Source: CAZLLV01 sp964560325
GTDB lineage: Bacteria > Acidobacteriota > Thermoanaerobaculia > Multivoradales > DATKCC01
Direction of reading: 5' to 3'
DNA length: 24,055 nucleotides
Assembly: GCA_964560325.1 (NCBI GenBank)
Contig: CAZLLV010000396.1
Span: 1 to 24,055, forward strand
Shown here: in pieces, positions 8,901 to 16,000 of the stretch
How positions within the stretch are numbered: position 1 is the first letter of the stretch
How the letters are laid out: each line of letters opens with the position of its first letter
Made by a program: the position numbers and the translations under genes
The notes under the pieces: model-generated
The model's database searches: none
What the model saw: only the letters and a program-made list of their open reading frames with translations
Told to the model about the DNA's origin: nothing

Positions 8901-9137
8901 CAGCAGGGGCGCTTCGACGAGGCCGAGGCGCTCCTCGACCGCGCGGCCGAGATCGACCCACGCCACGGCGCGATCTCCATCGGCCGCGGCGACCTCGCCC
9001 TCGTCCAGGGCCGCCCCGAGGACGCGCTCGCGCTCTACCGCCAAGCCGCGGAGAACGACCGCCACCGCTTCGCCGGCCTGGCGGAAGCTCGAATCGAGAG
9101 GGTGCGAGCGGCGCGGTCGAACGACGGATCACCGTAG
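5958..9137 (+). CDS. Fusion: NRAMP-like metal transporter + sulfatase-like hydrolase + TPR
   Basis: One open frame of 1059 residues joins three modules. Residues about 9-433 are an NRAMP (SLC11)-like carrier with eleven predicted helices. It begins with the family GPG (19-21) and keeps MP (204-205) in helix 6, but has G30-V-S-H33 where classical members have DPGN. Residues 434-465 are a Pro/Ala/Glu linker. Residues 466 to about 870 are an alkaline-phosphatase-superfamily, sulfatase-like hydrolase: D473 in LVTLDTTRAD, T513 in PMTLPAH (H517), D677-H678 in AGDHGES, then YDLGSDPGETRNL. About 893-1048 are three or four TPRs. Eleven helices with a cytoplasmic N-terminus put the hydrolase in the periplasm, where such enzymes work. 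I chose GTG 5958 because transporter homology begins just after it; an in-frame GTG at 5913 would add 15 residues encoded by a hairpin. Substrates of both halves are unknown. The transporter and hydrolase are clear; the fusion is read directly from the frame. Confidence 0.9.
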   Translation: MAKTERERLTLAGVLASLGPGLVWAAAAVGVSHLVQSTRAGASYGFALVWVVILANVLKYPFFEYGPRYAAATGESLVDGYRRQGRWAVWAYFFLTLGTMFAVLAAVTFVTGGLATQLFGEALSPFAYSAVVLAVCAVVLVPGQYPLLDKLVKAIMALLAVSTVAAVAAAALAGEGRAAAGPAAELDLLGPATFPFLIALVGWMPSAIDISVWHSLWTLERAKETKHRPLLREALFDFNLGYAGTAVLALLFLSLGALVFHGSGQEVAESPAGFAYQLFDLYTAALGPWARPIIVVAAFTTMFSTTLTVADAFPRALQRTTEILAPRLSGGPAGAGAEGRRSPVLYWGWMLVLVAGALLLMSVFRSSLTGMVDFATTLSFLTSPFLGYLNSGAVTAPPVRAAARPPGWLRALTWIGLAFGVVFGVVFLAGRFLTAEPEEPAPPTEAVAAAVSAAELPETGAAAGANLLLVTLDTTRADRLGSYGAADAATPNLDRLAERGLRFVDAVSPVPMTLPAHATVMTGLDPPAHAVRVNGEAPLAAEHETLAEALAGAGYRTGAFVSSFVLDPRFGLGQGFGTYDATLEATRAAALEPQVERGASSVTTAALGWLAERGEAEAGFFLWVHYFDPHDPYEPPEPFASRFRDRPYDGEIAYVDSELGRLLDAVPPDTLIVVAGDHGESLGEHGERYHSRTLYEGAVRVPLIVALPDRGHGGDGGAGGAVDGFVVTLSDLYPTLLDLLGVPIDEAARRRLDGRSLVAAPAGDGRSRLAERTVYLETLNPWYDNGWAPLYAARTHERKYVRAPRPELYDLGSDPGETRNLLAEEGSAGSSAEALRRFLDRRSPNDLGAELAAVGGGEVDPEVRRRLESLGYLTAGGASESRAGGDPAVPYDELPDPKEMLPLLEELAEGRRALAAGRPAEAERSARRILAGAPRDRSALQLLAESYATRGRVEDAERALHRSVEIGPTIGACVLLAQVVLQQGRFDEAEALLDRAAEIDPRHGAISIGRGDLALVQGRPEDALALYRQAAENDRHRFAGLAEARIERVRAARSNDGSP

Positions 9138-9150
9138 GGCGCCGTCGCAT

Positions 9151-9188
9151 GGCCGGCCGGCGGCCCGTGCGGGCGCCGCCGGCCGGCC
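9151..9188. terminator. Bidirectional terminator between convergent genes
   Basis: A 14-bp perfect GC stem (9151-9164 with 9175-9188) around a 10-nt loop fills most of the 64-nt gap between the converging stop codons at 9137 (plus) and 9202 (minus). The position and the perfect pairing argue for a shared terminator, though neither side has a U-tract. Confidence 0.75.
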
Positions 9189-9201
9189 CGACTCCGTCGG
9201 C

Positions 9202-10818
9202 TCAAGGTTCGGGGCAACAGACCTCGACCGCCACCACGACATTGCCTTCGGAGAGCGGCGGGTCGACCTCGCAGTCGACCACCCGGACACCGAGGACCGC
9301 GTCGGGCAACGGTCCGCCGTAGGTCTCCTGGCACGTGTTCCGGTAGTGGAACGAGCCGAGCGCGCGCACCGCGGCGTCGATCGCCTCGGCGCAGCTCGTG
9401 AATTCGGGCTTCGGGTAGTGGAGACCTCCCAGGGTCGCTTTCGCCGCGCCCGCCGGGCAGCAGTCGCCGGAGTCGCAGGGGCGCGAGTCCTTGCACTCCG
9501 ACGCGACACCGACCGAGAAACGGCCGTGGGCGCTGTACTCGGCGTAGACGACGCCGCCGAGGCTGTTCGAGAAGTCGAAGTCGAGGCTCCCGAAATCGGC
9601 CGTGGTGAGGTCGGAGGCGGCGAGCTCGACGGAGTGCGCGGCGGTGAAGACGCTGATCGGGCCGCCGGCGGGCGCGCCCGCCTCGTCACGGGGCTGGACG
9701 GTGAAGGACGGCGGATCGCCCGCTTCGACTCCACGCGGCTGGGTGATGTAGATCGTGAGACGGGTGCCGGCGCCGAAGTCGAGGAAGCGGATCGAAGCGT
9801 CGGCGCACAGATCGCCGCCGCGCACCATCGTCTCCCCCGTGGCGAAGTCGTCCGCCACGTCGACCTGGAAGAAGTCACCGCCCAGGACCGGCGACCGGTC
9901 GGGGGCGCCGGTGGTCACGAGCTTGACGAAGCCGCGCGCGAAGCCGTCCGGACCGGTGCCGAGCCCCGGGACGTCGCGGATGCTGACCGTCCGCGTCTCG
10001 AACGCGGCGAGCGTCTCGGTGTCGGTGCGCTGGAGGCCTCCGCCGAGGCCGTAGTACTCGATGTCCACGCTCCGAGCCGCGTCGGTCAGGTTGCGCACCG
10101 CGAAGAGCGTGTTGGTGCCGCTCGCGTCGTTGCGGTCGACCAGGTAGGACGGCACGAGCAGGGTTTCGGCGCAGGCGCCCACCGGCTCGGCGGTGAGCCG
10201 GACATCGTCGAAGTTGGTCTGGATGCCGGTGGCGCGGAGGCGGATCTCCAGTGGCTCGCCGATCTCCGGGTGATCGGGGCCGACCGTGGTCTCGATCCTC
10301 GACGTGATGAAGCTCCCCTGACGGGGCCGGTGGGACGAGTCGTCCTCGGCCAAGATATGGTCGCCGGCCCGGAGCTGCACGATGTAGCCGTCGAACGGGT
10401 CGTTCCCGTTCCAGCCGATCTCGACCGTCAGCACGTACCGCGTGTACGCCTCCAGCGTCGTCCCGAGCACCTGCCAGATCTGGCTCGCCGTCCCGTTCGA
10501 GAAGCCGACGTTCAGGCCCTCCGGGATGCCGCCCGGGTAGTCGGAGCCGGGGGAACCGACGGTCGGCCGGTAGACGCCTTGACCGACGGGGTGCGACGTC
10601 TGCCAGTCGGTGATGGTGACGTCGAACCCCCCGGGCGAGAGTGAGTCCGCCTCGAAGCCGGGGTTGTCGATCGGGACGTCCACCGGAAGGGCGGCGTAGG
10701 CCAGGCGACGGGAGTCCTGAGCCTCGGCCGCGCCCGGCGTCAGCCAGAGAATCGCCAGCGCGACCCCCAGGAGGGCGGCCGCAGGTTTCAGAAAGGGAAG
10801 AGCTCGCTTCGAATTCAT
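9202..10818 (-). CDS. Secreted multi-domain protein with cysteine-rich C-terminus
   Basis: This is a 538-residue exported protein of unknown function. The ATG at 10818 has AAGGAG 6 nt upstream; a TTG six codons earlier is rejected because it overlaps that site. The signal peptide is MNSKRALPFLKP followed by a hydrophobic core ending AEAQ. Residues about 48-200 form a beta-sandwich-like domain starting DNPGFEAD, with TLEAYTRYVLTVEIGW and TNFDDVRLTA, resembling exported carbohydrate-binding-type jelly rolls. Residues about 205-440 form a second beta-rich region (LLVPSYLVDRND, TLFAVRNLTDAARSVDIEYY). The last 95 residues contain nine cysteines, including two CC pairs, and probably fold through disulfides. 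No catalytic motif is seen. The upstream region and signal peptide are near-identical to those of the gene starting at 12887, but the mature proteins are unrelated. Confidence 0.8.
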   Translation of the reverse strand: MNSKRALPFLKPAAALLGVALAILWLTPGAAEAQDSRRLAYAALPVDVPIDNPGFEADSLSPGGFDVTITDWQTSHPVGQGVYRPTVGSPGSDYPGGIPEGLNVGFSNGTASQIWQVLGTTLEAYTRYVLTVEIGWNGNDPFDGYIVQLRAGDHILAEDDSSHRPRQGSFITSRIETTVGPDHPEIGEPLEIRLRATGIQTNFDDVRLTAEPVGACAETLLVPSYLVDRNDASGTNTLFAVRNLTDAARSVDIEYYGLGGGLQRTDTETLAAFETRTVSIRDVPGLGTGPDGFARGFVKLVTTGAPDRSPVLGGDFFQVDVADDFATGETMVRGGDLCADASIRFLDFGAGTRLTIYITQPRGVEAGDPPSFTVQPRDEAGAPAGGPISVFTAAHSVELAASDLTTADFGSLDFDFSNSLGGVVYAEYSAHGRFSVGVASECKDSRPCDSGDCCPAGAAKATLGGLHYPKPEFTSCAEAIDAAVRALGSFHYRNTCQETYGGPLPDAVLGVRVVDCEVDPPLSEGNVVVAVEVCCPEP

Positions 10819-10914
10819 CTCGATCTCCTTGTCCAATCGGGTCGTGTCGCCCGGGCGAGCGCAGCATTGCGCTTCTTGGACGGGTAGGAGATCGGGAGCG
10901 GCGGAAAGGTTTAG
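10692..10914 (-). repeat. Leader-signal-peptide cassette, copy A
   Basis: This stretch is a direct repeat of 12764-12985 (copy B). Three blocks are exactly shared: 10798-10833 with 12867-12902 (36 nt, start codon and Shine-Dalgarno), 10717-10751 with 12789-12823 (35 nt, end of the signal peptide), and 10887-10914 with 12958-12985 (28 nt, just past the stop of the preceding gene). Between them are scattered changes and short indels. A small stem-loop (AGCGC/GCGCT, 10858-10873) occurs at the same place in both copies. The cassette holds the upstream region, ribosome-binding site and signal peptide of the gene starting at 10818. Confidence 0.9.
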
Positions 10915-10916
10915 CT

Positions 10917-12110
10917 CTACTCAGGCGCGTAGTAGCCGGGTCGGTGGACGACCCTGGCGCCCGAGGGTTTGTCGCGCACCTTCACCTCCAGCCGGTGGAA
11001 GCCGCCGTCCGGCTCCAGGTTCCGCGGCTGGAAGGTCAGCAGGTAGCTCGTCCGCGTCGTCGCCTCCATCTCGCGCAACAGGAGCTGGACGTCGTTCGAG
11101 TTGGTGAAGAGCTGCCCGCCGGTGTCGAGCGCCATCATGAGGAGCGAATCGCGGCCGAAGCCGAGGCCGCCCAGGTCGACCGACTGGATCGCCCAGCCGC
11201 TCGACCGGCAGGCGCGCTTGATGTCCTCGTAGAACGAGAGCACCAGCGCCCGCTCGCCGGTCGGACCGTTGGGGGCGCCGCGCGACAGGTGGACCAGGTA
11301 CTTGCGCCCGTCGAGGTGCGCCGTCGCCTCGACCGCGCCGGTCAGGCCGCGGGACAGCTCCCGCACCGTCGAGGCGACCGGCCAGGAGGCGACGTCCCGG
11401 TTGTGCCACGTGAGCCCCGCTTCGGCGAGGAGAGAGTCGCGGTCGAGGCGCGCGTCGGCCGGCACCGCGCCCACCGGTTTCCGCCAGTCGTCGAGCAGCG
11501 CCCCGGCCCGCTTCCGGTCGCTCTCGATCATCGCGCGCGCCAGCTCCAGCCCGCGCCGCACGTCGTCGTGCCGATCGGTGAGGCCGAGGATCCACCGGTA
11601 GCCGCGCACGGCGCTGAAGTAGCCGATCCCCACCCGGTCGCCGGGGGCGAGCCCTTCGTCGAGGAGCGCCTCCAGGATGGCGGCGGTGCTCGCCAGGCTG
11701 CGCGAGCCGGCGTAGGCGAGGTCGAAGAGGAAGAGGAAGTTGCGCCGGGCCGCGAGGTCGACGGCCGCCCCGCCGGCGGAACCCACGGTCTCGCCGCCGT
11801 CCCCGCTGCTCGTGCGCGCCGCCGGCGGCGTCACGGTCAGCACGTCGAAGCTCTCGATCGTCTGCGGCTCGCCCCGGTCGAGGACCGTGAAGTCGTCGAC
11901 CGTGAAGCCGCCCAGCGACTCGCCCCGGTGGACGATCGTCACCGGTACCTCGACCAGCAGCACCGAGGCACCGCCTTCGAAGGTCTCGCGCTCGGGCGCC
12001 TCTCCGGGCGGTGTCTCGTACTGCGGGCGAGCGGGGGAGGGGAGCGCGACGAGCGCCGCCGCCGCGGCGAGCGCGACGGCAGAGGCGAGGCGGCACCGCC
12101 GGAACGTCAT
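10917..12110 (-). CDS. VWFA-related secreted protein, Acidobacteria type
   Basis: This 397-residue exported protein belongs to the VWFA-related family first described from Acidobacteria (TIGR03436-like). A signal peptide (about residues 1-30, ending SPARPQ) is followed by the family's N-terminal beta region (VEVPVTIVHRG, FTVDDFTVLDRGEPQTIESFD) and a VWA-like domain from about residue 122. The family often shows a DxSxS metal-binding motif; here it reads D130-LAYA, with both serines replaced by alanine, so metal-dependent adhesion may be lost. The C-terminus RTSYLLTFQPRN, FHRLEVKVRDKP and RPGYYAPE is the classic ending of these proteins. The role of the family is not established; adhesion or surface-complex assembly is plausible. 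The start is 39 nt after the stop of the upstream secreted gene, has no Shine-Dalgarno, and is preceded by an extended -10-like sequence. Confidence 0.88.
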   Translation of the reverse strand: MTFRRCRLASAVALAAAAALVALPSPARPQYETPPGEAPERETFEGGASVLLVEVPVTIVHRGESLGGFTVDDFTVLDRGEPQTIESFDVLTVTPPAARTSSGDGGETVGSAGGAAVDLAARRNFLFLFDLAYAGSRSLASTAAILEALLDEGLAPGDRVGIGYFSAVRGYRWILGLTDRHDDVRRGLELARAMIESDRKRAGALLDDWRKPVGAVPADARLDRDSLLAEAGLTWHNRDVASWPVASTVRELSRGLTGAVEATAHLDGRKYLVHLSRGAPNGPTGERALVLSFYEDIKRACRSSGWAIQSVDLGGLGFGRDSLLMMALDTGGQLFTNSNDVQLLLREMEATTRTSYLLTFQPRNLEPDGGFHRLEVKVRDKPSGARVVHRPGYYAPE

Positions 12111-12119
12111 GGCGGTGCC

Positions 12120-12128
12120 ATTCTCGCA
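12120..12128 (-). promoter_or_regulatory. Possible extended -10 promoter of the VWFA-related gene
   Basis: The minus strand reads TGC followed by GAGAAT (12120-12125), an extended -10 form matching four of six positions. It lies 9 nt before the ATG at 12110 inside a 39-nt gap. No -35 is evident. Confidence 0.3.
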
Positions 12129-12149
12129 TAGCCGCTCGGTAGGCCCGGG

Positions 12150-12887
12150 CTACTCGAACATCACGAGCGCCTTGCTCACGCCGCAGCCGTCGCGGTCGGT
12201 CGAGGCGATCGTCCGGTTGAGGCCGACCCAGAACACCCGGTTCTCGGCGGGCGTCGGGTTGGACGGCAGGAAGAAGAGACGTTCGAGATCGGGGGTCTCG
12301 AGGATCGTCGTCGGCTGGCCGATGGTCAGGCGCTGGTCCGACACGGTGAACCGGAGAGCGCCCTCGGTCAGGGCCAGGTGCTGCTGCAAGAGGGTCTCGA
12401 CATCCTCGGGGTTGTCGGCGGCGTTGTAGACAGTGAGGAGCTCGCCGAGCACCTGCACCTCGGCGTTCTGCCCGGCGGGCGGACTCCCCGAGTCGCCGCC
12501 GTAGCCGTTGTTGGTCTCCGAGTCGCCGATGTTGAGGGTCCAACCGGCCGGCGTGCCGACGTAGTCGAGCCAGACCACCACGCGCTGGCAGCCGGGTGGC
12601 ACGTCGACCCGGATCACGGCCTTGTACCACGCGGCACGGGTGCACCTGTTCTCGTCGGTCAGGTCGGTCAGCTTGCCTGAGTCGTCGACACCGAAGATCT
12701 CGAGCGCCCCGGGATTGTCCGGGTCTTGGCCGGTGGGGTCGAGGGTACCGCCGGTGATCAGGTCGGCGTAAGCCAGGTAACGGGGGCACTGAGCCTCGGC
12801 CGCGCCCGGCGTCAGCCAGAGAACCGCCAGCGCGACCCCCAGGAGAGTGGCAGGTTTCAGGAAGGTAAGAGCTCGCTTCGAATTCAT
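12150..12887 (-). CDS. Secreted protein of unknown function
   Basis: This 245-residue exported protein has a signal peptide nearly the same as that of the gene starting at 10818 (MNSKRALTFLKP, hydrophobic core, AEAQ). I set the start at ATG 12887, with AAGGAG 6 nt upstream. A longer in-frame ATG at 12938 is rejected because the matching ATG in the sister copy is out of frame. The mature part is unfamiliar. It has four cysteines (in AQCPRY, NRCTRA, PGCQRV, DGCGVS), a beta-like segment QRVVVWLDYVGTPAGWTLN, an acidic Gly/Asn stretch GDSETNNGYGGDSG, and a C-terminal segment about an ordered list of residues ending in KALVMFE. No enzyme motif is seen. It could be cotranscribed with the VWFA-related gene 39 nt downstream. 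Confidence 0.75.
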   Translation of the reverse strand: MNSKRALTFLKPATLLGVALAVLWLTPGAAEAQCPRYLAYADLITGGTLDPTGQDPDNPGALEIFGVDDSGKLTDLTDENRCTRAAWYKAVIRVDVPPGCQRVVVWLDYVGTPAGWTLNIGDSETNNGYGGDSGSPPAGQNAEVQVLGELLTVYNAADNPEDVETLLQQHLALTEGALRFTVSDQRLTIGQPTTILETPDLERLFFLPSNPTPAENRVFWVGLNRTIASTDRDGCGVSKALVMFE

Positions 12888-12985
12888 CTCGATCTCCTTG
12901 TCATCGGTCGGGTCGAATCGCCCGGACGAGCGCAGCATCGCGCTCGTTTGACAAGTTGGAGATCGGGAGCGGCGGAAAGGTTTAG
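12764..12985 (-). repeat. Leader-signal-peptide cassette, copy B
   Basis: This is the direct-repeat partner of 10692-10914. It covers the gap after the IcmF stop, the ribosome-binding site and the signal peptide of the gene starting at 12887. The shared stem-loop is longer here (CGAGCGC/GCGCTCG, 12927-12946). Similarity begins abruptly at minus-strand CTAAACC and fades about ten codons after the predicted signal-peptide cleavage site. Confidence 0.9.
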
Positions 12986-13001
12986 TCGGGAAGGCCGACG
13001 C

Positions 13002-16000
13002 TCAGAGGTTCCGGCGGTACTCGCCGCCCACGTCGTAGAGGGCGCGGGTGATCTGGCCGAGGCTCGCGACCTCGGCGGCGCGCATCAGCTCGGCGAACAG
13101 GTTGCCGCCGGAGAGGGCGGCCTCCTTCAGGCGGGCGAGGGCGGCCGGGGCGCGTTCGGCGTGACGCTCGTGGAAGGCGGCGAGGCGCTCGATGCACCCC
13201 TCCTTCTCCTCCTTCGAGGCGCGGGTGAGCGGCACCTCCGGCAGGTCGCTCGCCGCCTCCGCGCCGCCACGCGGCAGGAAGGTGTTGACGCCGACGATCG
13301 GCAGCTCGCCCGAGTGCTTGAGGCTCTCGTACTCGAGCGAGTCGTCCTGGATCACGCCGCGCTGGTACTGGAGCTCCATCGCGCCGAGCACGCCGCCGCG
13401 CCGGCTGATCCGGTCGAACTCCTCGAGCACCGCTTCCTCGACCAGGTCGGTCAGCTCCTCGATCACGAAGCTGCCCTGGGTGGCGTTCTCGCACTCGACC
13501 AGCCCGAACTCCTGGGTGATGATGAGCTGGATCGCCATCGCGCGCCGCACCGAGTGCTCGGTCGGGGTGGTGATCGCCTCGTCGTAGGCGTTCGTGTGGA
13601 GGCTCTGGGCGTTGTCGATGGTGGCGAGCAGCGCCTGGAGGGTGGTGCGGATGTCGTTGAAGTCGATCTCCATGGCGTGCAGGCTCCGCCCGGAGGTCTG
13701 GATGTGGTACTTGAGCTTCTGGCTCCGCTCGTTGGCGCCGTAGAGCTCCCGCATGGCGACCGACCAGATCCTCCGCGCCACCCGCCCGATCACCGAGTAC
13801 TCGGCGTCCATGCCGTTCGAGAAGAAGAACGACAGGTTGGGCGCGAAGTCGTCGACGTCCATGCCGCGCGAGCGGTAGTACTCGACGTAGGTGAAGCCGT
13901 TCGCCAGGGTGAAGGCGAGCTGGTGGATCGGGTTCGCTCCCGCCTCGGCGATGTGGTACCCGCTGATCGAGACCGAGTAGAAGTTGCGCACGTCGCGGTC
14001 GATGAAGTACTGCTGCACGTCGCCCATCAGGCGCAGCGCGAACTCGGTCGAGAAGATGCAGGTGTTCTGCCCCTGGTCCTCCTTCAGGATGTCGGCCTGC
14101 ACCGTGCCGCGGACGGTCGAGAGGGTGCGCGCCGCGATCTCCTCGTACTCCTCGTCGGAGAGGAGCGCCCGCACGTCCTCCCAGGCGGCGCCGCGCTCCG
14201 CGTCGGGCTGGAGCTCCTGGCCTTCCGAGATGTCGAGGCGCCCGGCCTCGCGCAGGAAGCGCCGGCACTGCTGGCGGATCGCGGTGTTGAAGAAGAACGC
14301 GAGGATCGTCGGCGCCGGCCCGTTGATCGTCATCGAGACCGAGGTCGCGGGGTCGCAGAGGTCGAAGCCGGCGTAGAGCCGCTCCGCCTCCTCGACGGTG
14401 AAGACCGAGACACCGCTCTCGCCGATCTTGCCGTAGATGTCCGGCCGGCGGTGCGGGTCCTCGCCGTAGAGGGTGATCGAATCGAAGGCGGTCGAGAGCC
14501 GCTTCGCCGGCTGGCCTTCGGCGAGCAGGTGGAAGCGCCGGTTGGTCCGCTCGGCCGGGCCCTCGCCGGCGAACATGCGGGTCGGGTCCTCCTGGGTGCG
14601 CTTGAACGGGAAGACGCCGGCGGTGAAGGGGTACTCTCCCGGTACGTTCTCGGTCAGCCGCCAGTAGACCCGGTCGCCCCAGTCGCGGTAGCGCGGGTGC
14701 ATCACCTTCGGCACCTTGGTCTTCGAGAGGGTGGTGCGGTAGTTCTTGACCTCGACCGTGCGGTCCCGGACCCGGTAGCGGAAGACGTCGCCCCGGTACG
14801 CCTCCTCCCAGTCGGCCCAGCCGCGGATCGTCTCCAGCACCCGGGGGTCGAGGCGGCCGAGGTTGCGGTCGAAGGCCTCCATAAGGTCGGCCGGGCCCCC
14901 TGCGGCAGACTCGATCGCTTCCTCGCCGAAGGCGCGCCACTCGGCCGGCACGTCGGCGCCGAGGAGGCGAATCGACCGCCGCAGGGCGTCGAGGTCCTCC
15001 GCGGCGTCGGCCTGCTCGCGCGCCCAGGAGCGGTAGGCGCGGGACGCTTCGGCGATCTCCGCCAGGTAGCGCTCGCGACCGGTGGGGATGACGTGCTGCG
15101 AGGTGTCGGTGACGCGCTCGGGTCCGGCGGGGTGGCGGCTCTCCCAGCCCAGGCCGAAGCGATCGGAGACGGACGCGACCAGGTGGCCGTAGAGCGCGTC
15201 GACGCCGGAGTCGGCGAAGTGGGCGGCGCTGGTGCCGAAGACCGGCAGCTCCTCGAGCGGCGTCTCGAACAGCTCCTTGTTGCGCCGGAGCTGCTTGCGC
15301 ACGTCGCGCAGCGCGTCCTCCGAGCCGCGGCGGGTGAACTTGTTCACCACCACGAAGTCGGCGTGGTCGAGCATCTCGATCTTCTCGAGCTGCGACGGCG
15401 CGCCGTACTCGGCGGTCATCACGTAGACCGAGAGGTCGCACAGGTCGACGACGGCGCTGTCGCCCTGGCCGATGCCCGCGGTCTCGAGCAAGATCAGGTC
15501 GAAGTCCGCGCCCTTCAGCAGCTCGACCACCTGGCCGACCTCGGCCGAGACCTCGCCCCGGTTGCCCCGGGTGGCGAGCGAGCGCAGGTAGACCCGGTCG
15601 CTCTCGAGCGAGTTGAAGCGGATGCGGTCGCCCAGGAGCGCGCCGCCGGTGCGCCGCTTGGTCGGATCGACGCAGACCACCGCCACCCGCTTGTCCTCGA
15701 AGTCGTGGACGAAGCGCCGGACCAGCTCGTCGGTCAGGCTCGACTTGCCGGCGCCGCCGGTGCCGGTGAAGCCGATCACCGGCACCGTGCGGCCGTTCGT
15801 GCCGGCCTGGTCTCGAGCTCGGGCGATCAGCCCGGCGAGCGGCTCCGGGAGGGGGGAGCGGCCGCCGCCCGCCTCGGCGGCGGTGATCGCGCGCGCGAGG
15901 CCGAGGTAGTGGCCGTTCAGGCGCTCGGCCGTCAGCTCGGTCGAGAGCGGATCGAAGTCGCAGCCGGCGATCACTTCGTTGATCATTCCCTGGAGGCCCA

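Noticed and set aside
5943..9065. Antisense open frame of 1040 codons across the transporter-hydrolase fusion
   Set aside because: Same cause: codon-third-position GC removes stops; the plus-strand frame has real helices and catalytic motifs.
12888..12938. Earlier in-frame ATG for the gene starting at 12887
   Set aside because: The matching ATG in the sister cassette is out of frame with its gene, while the ribosome-binding site and MNSKRA start are conserved in both.
10692..12985. The two cassettes as ends of a transposon
   Set aside because: They are direct repeats containing signal-peptide coding sequence, no transposase lies between them, and no terminal inverted repeats or target duplications are visible.
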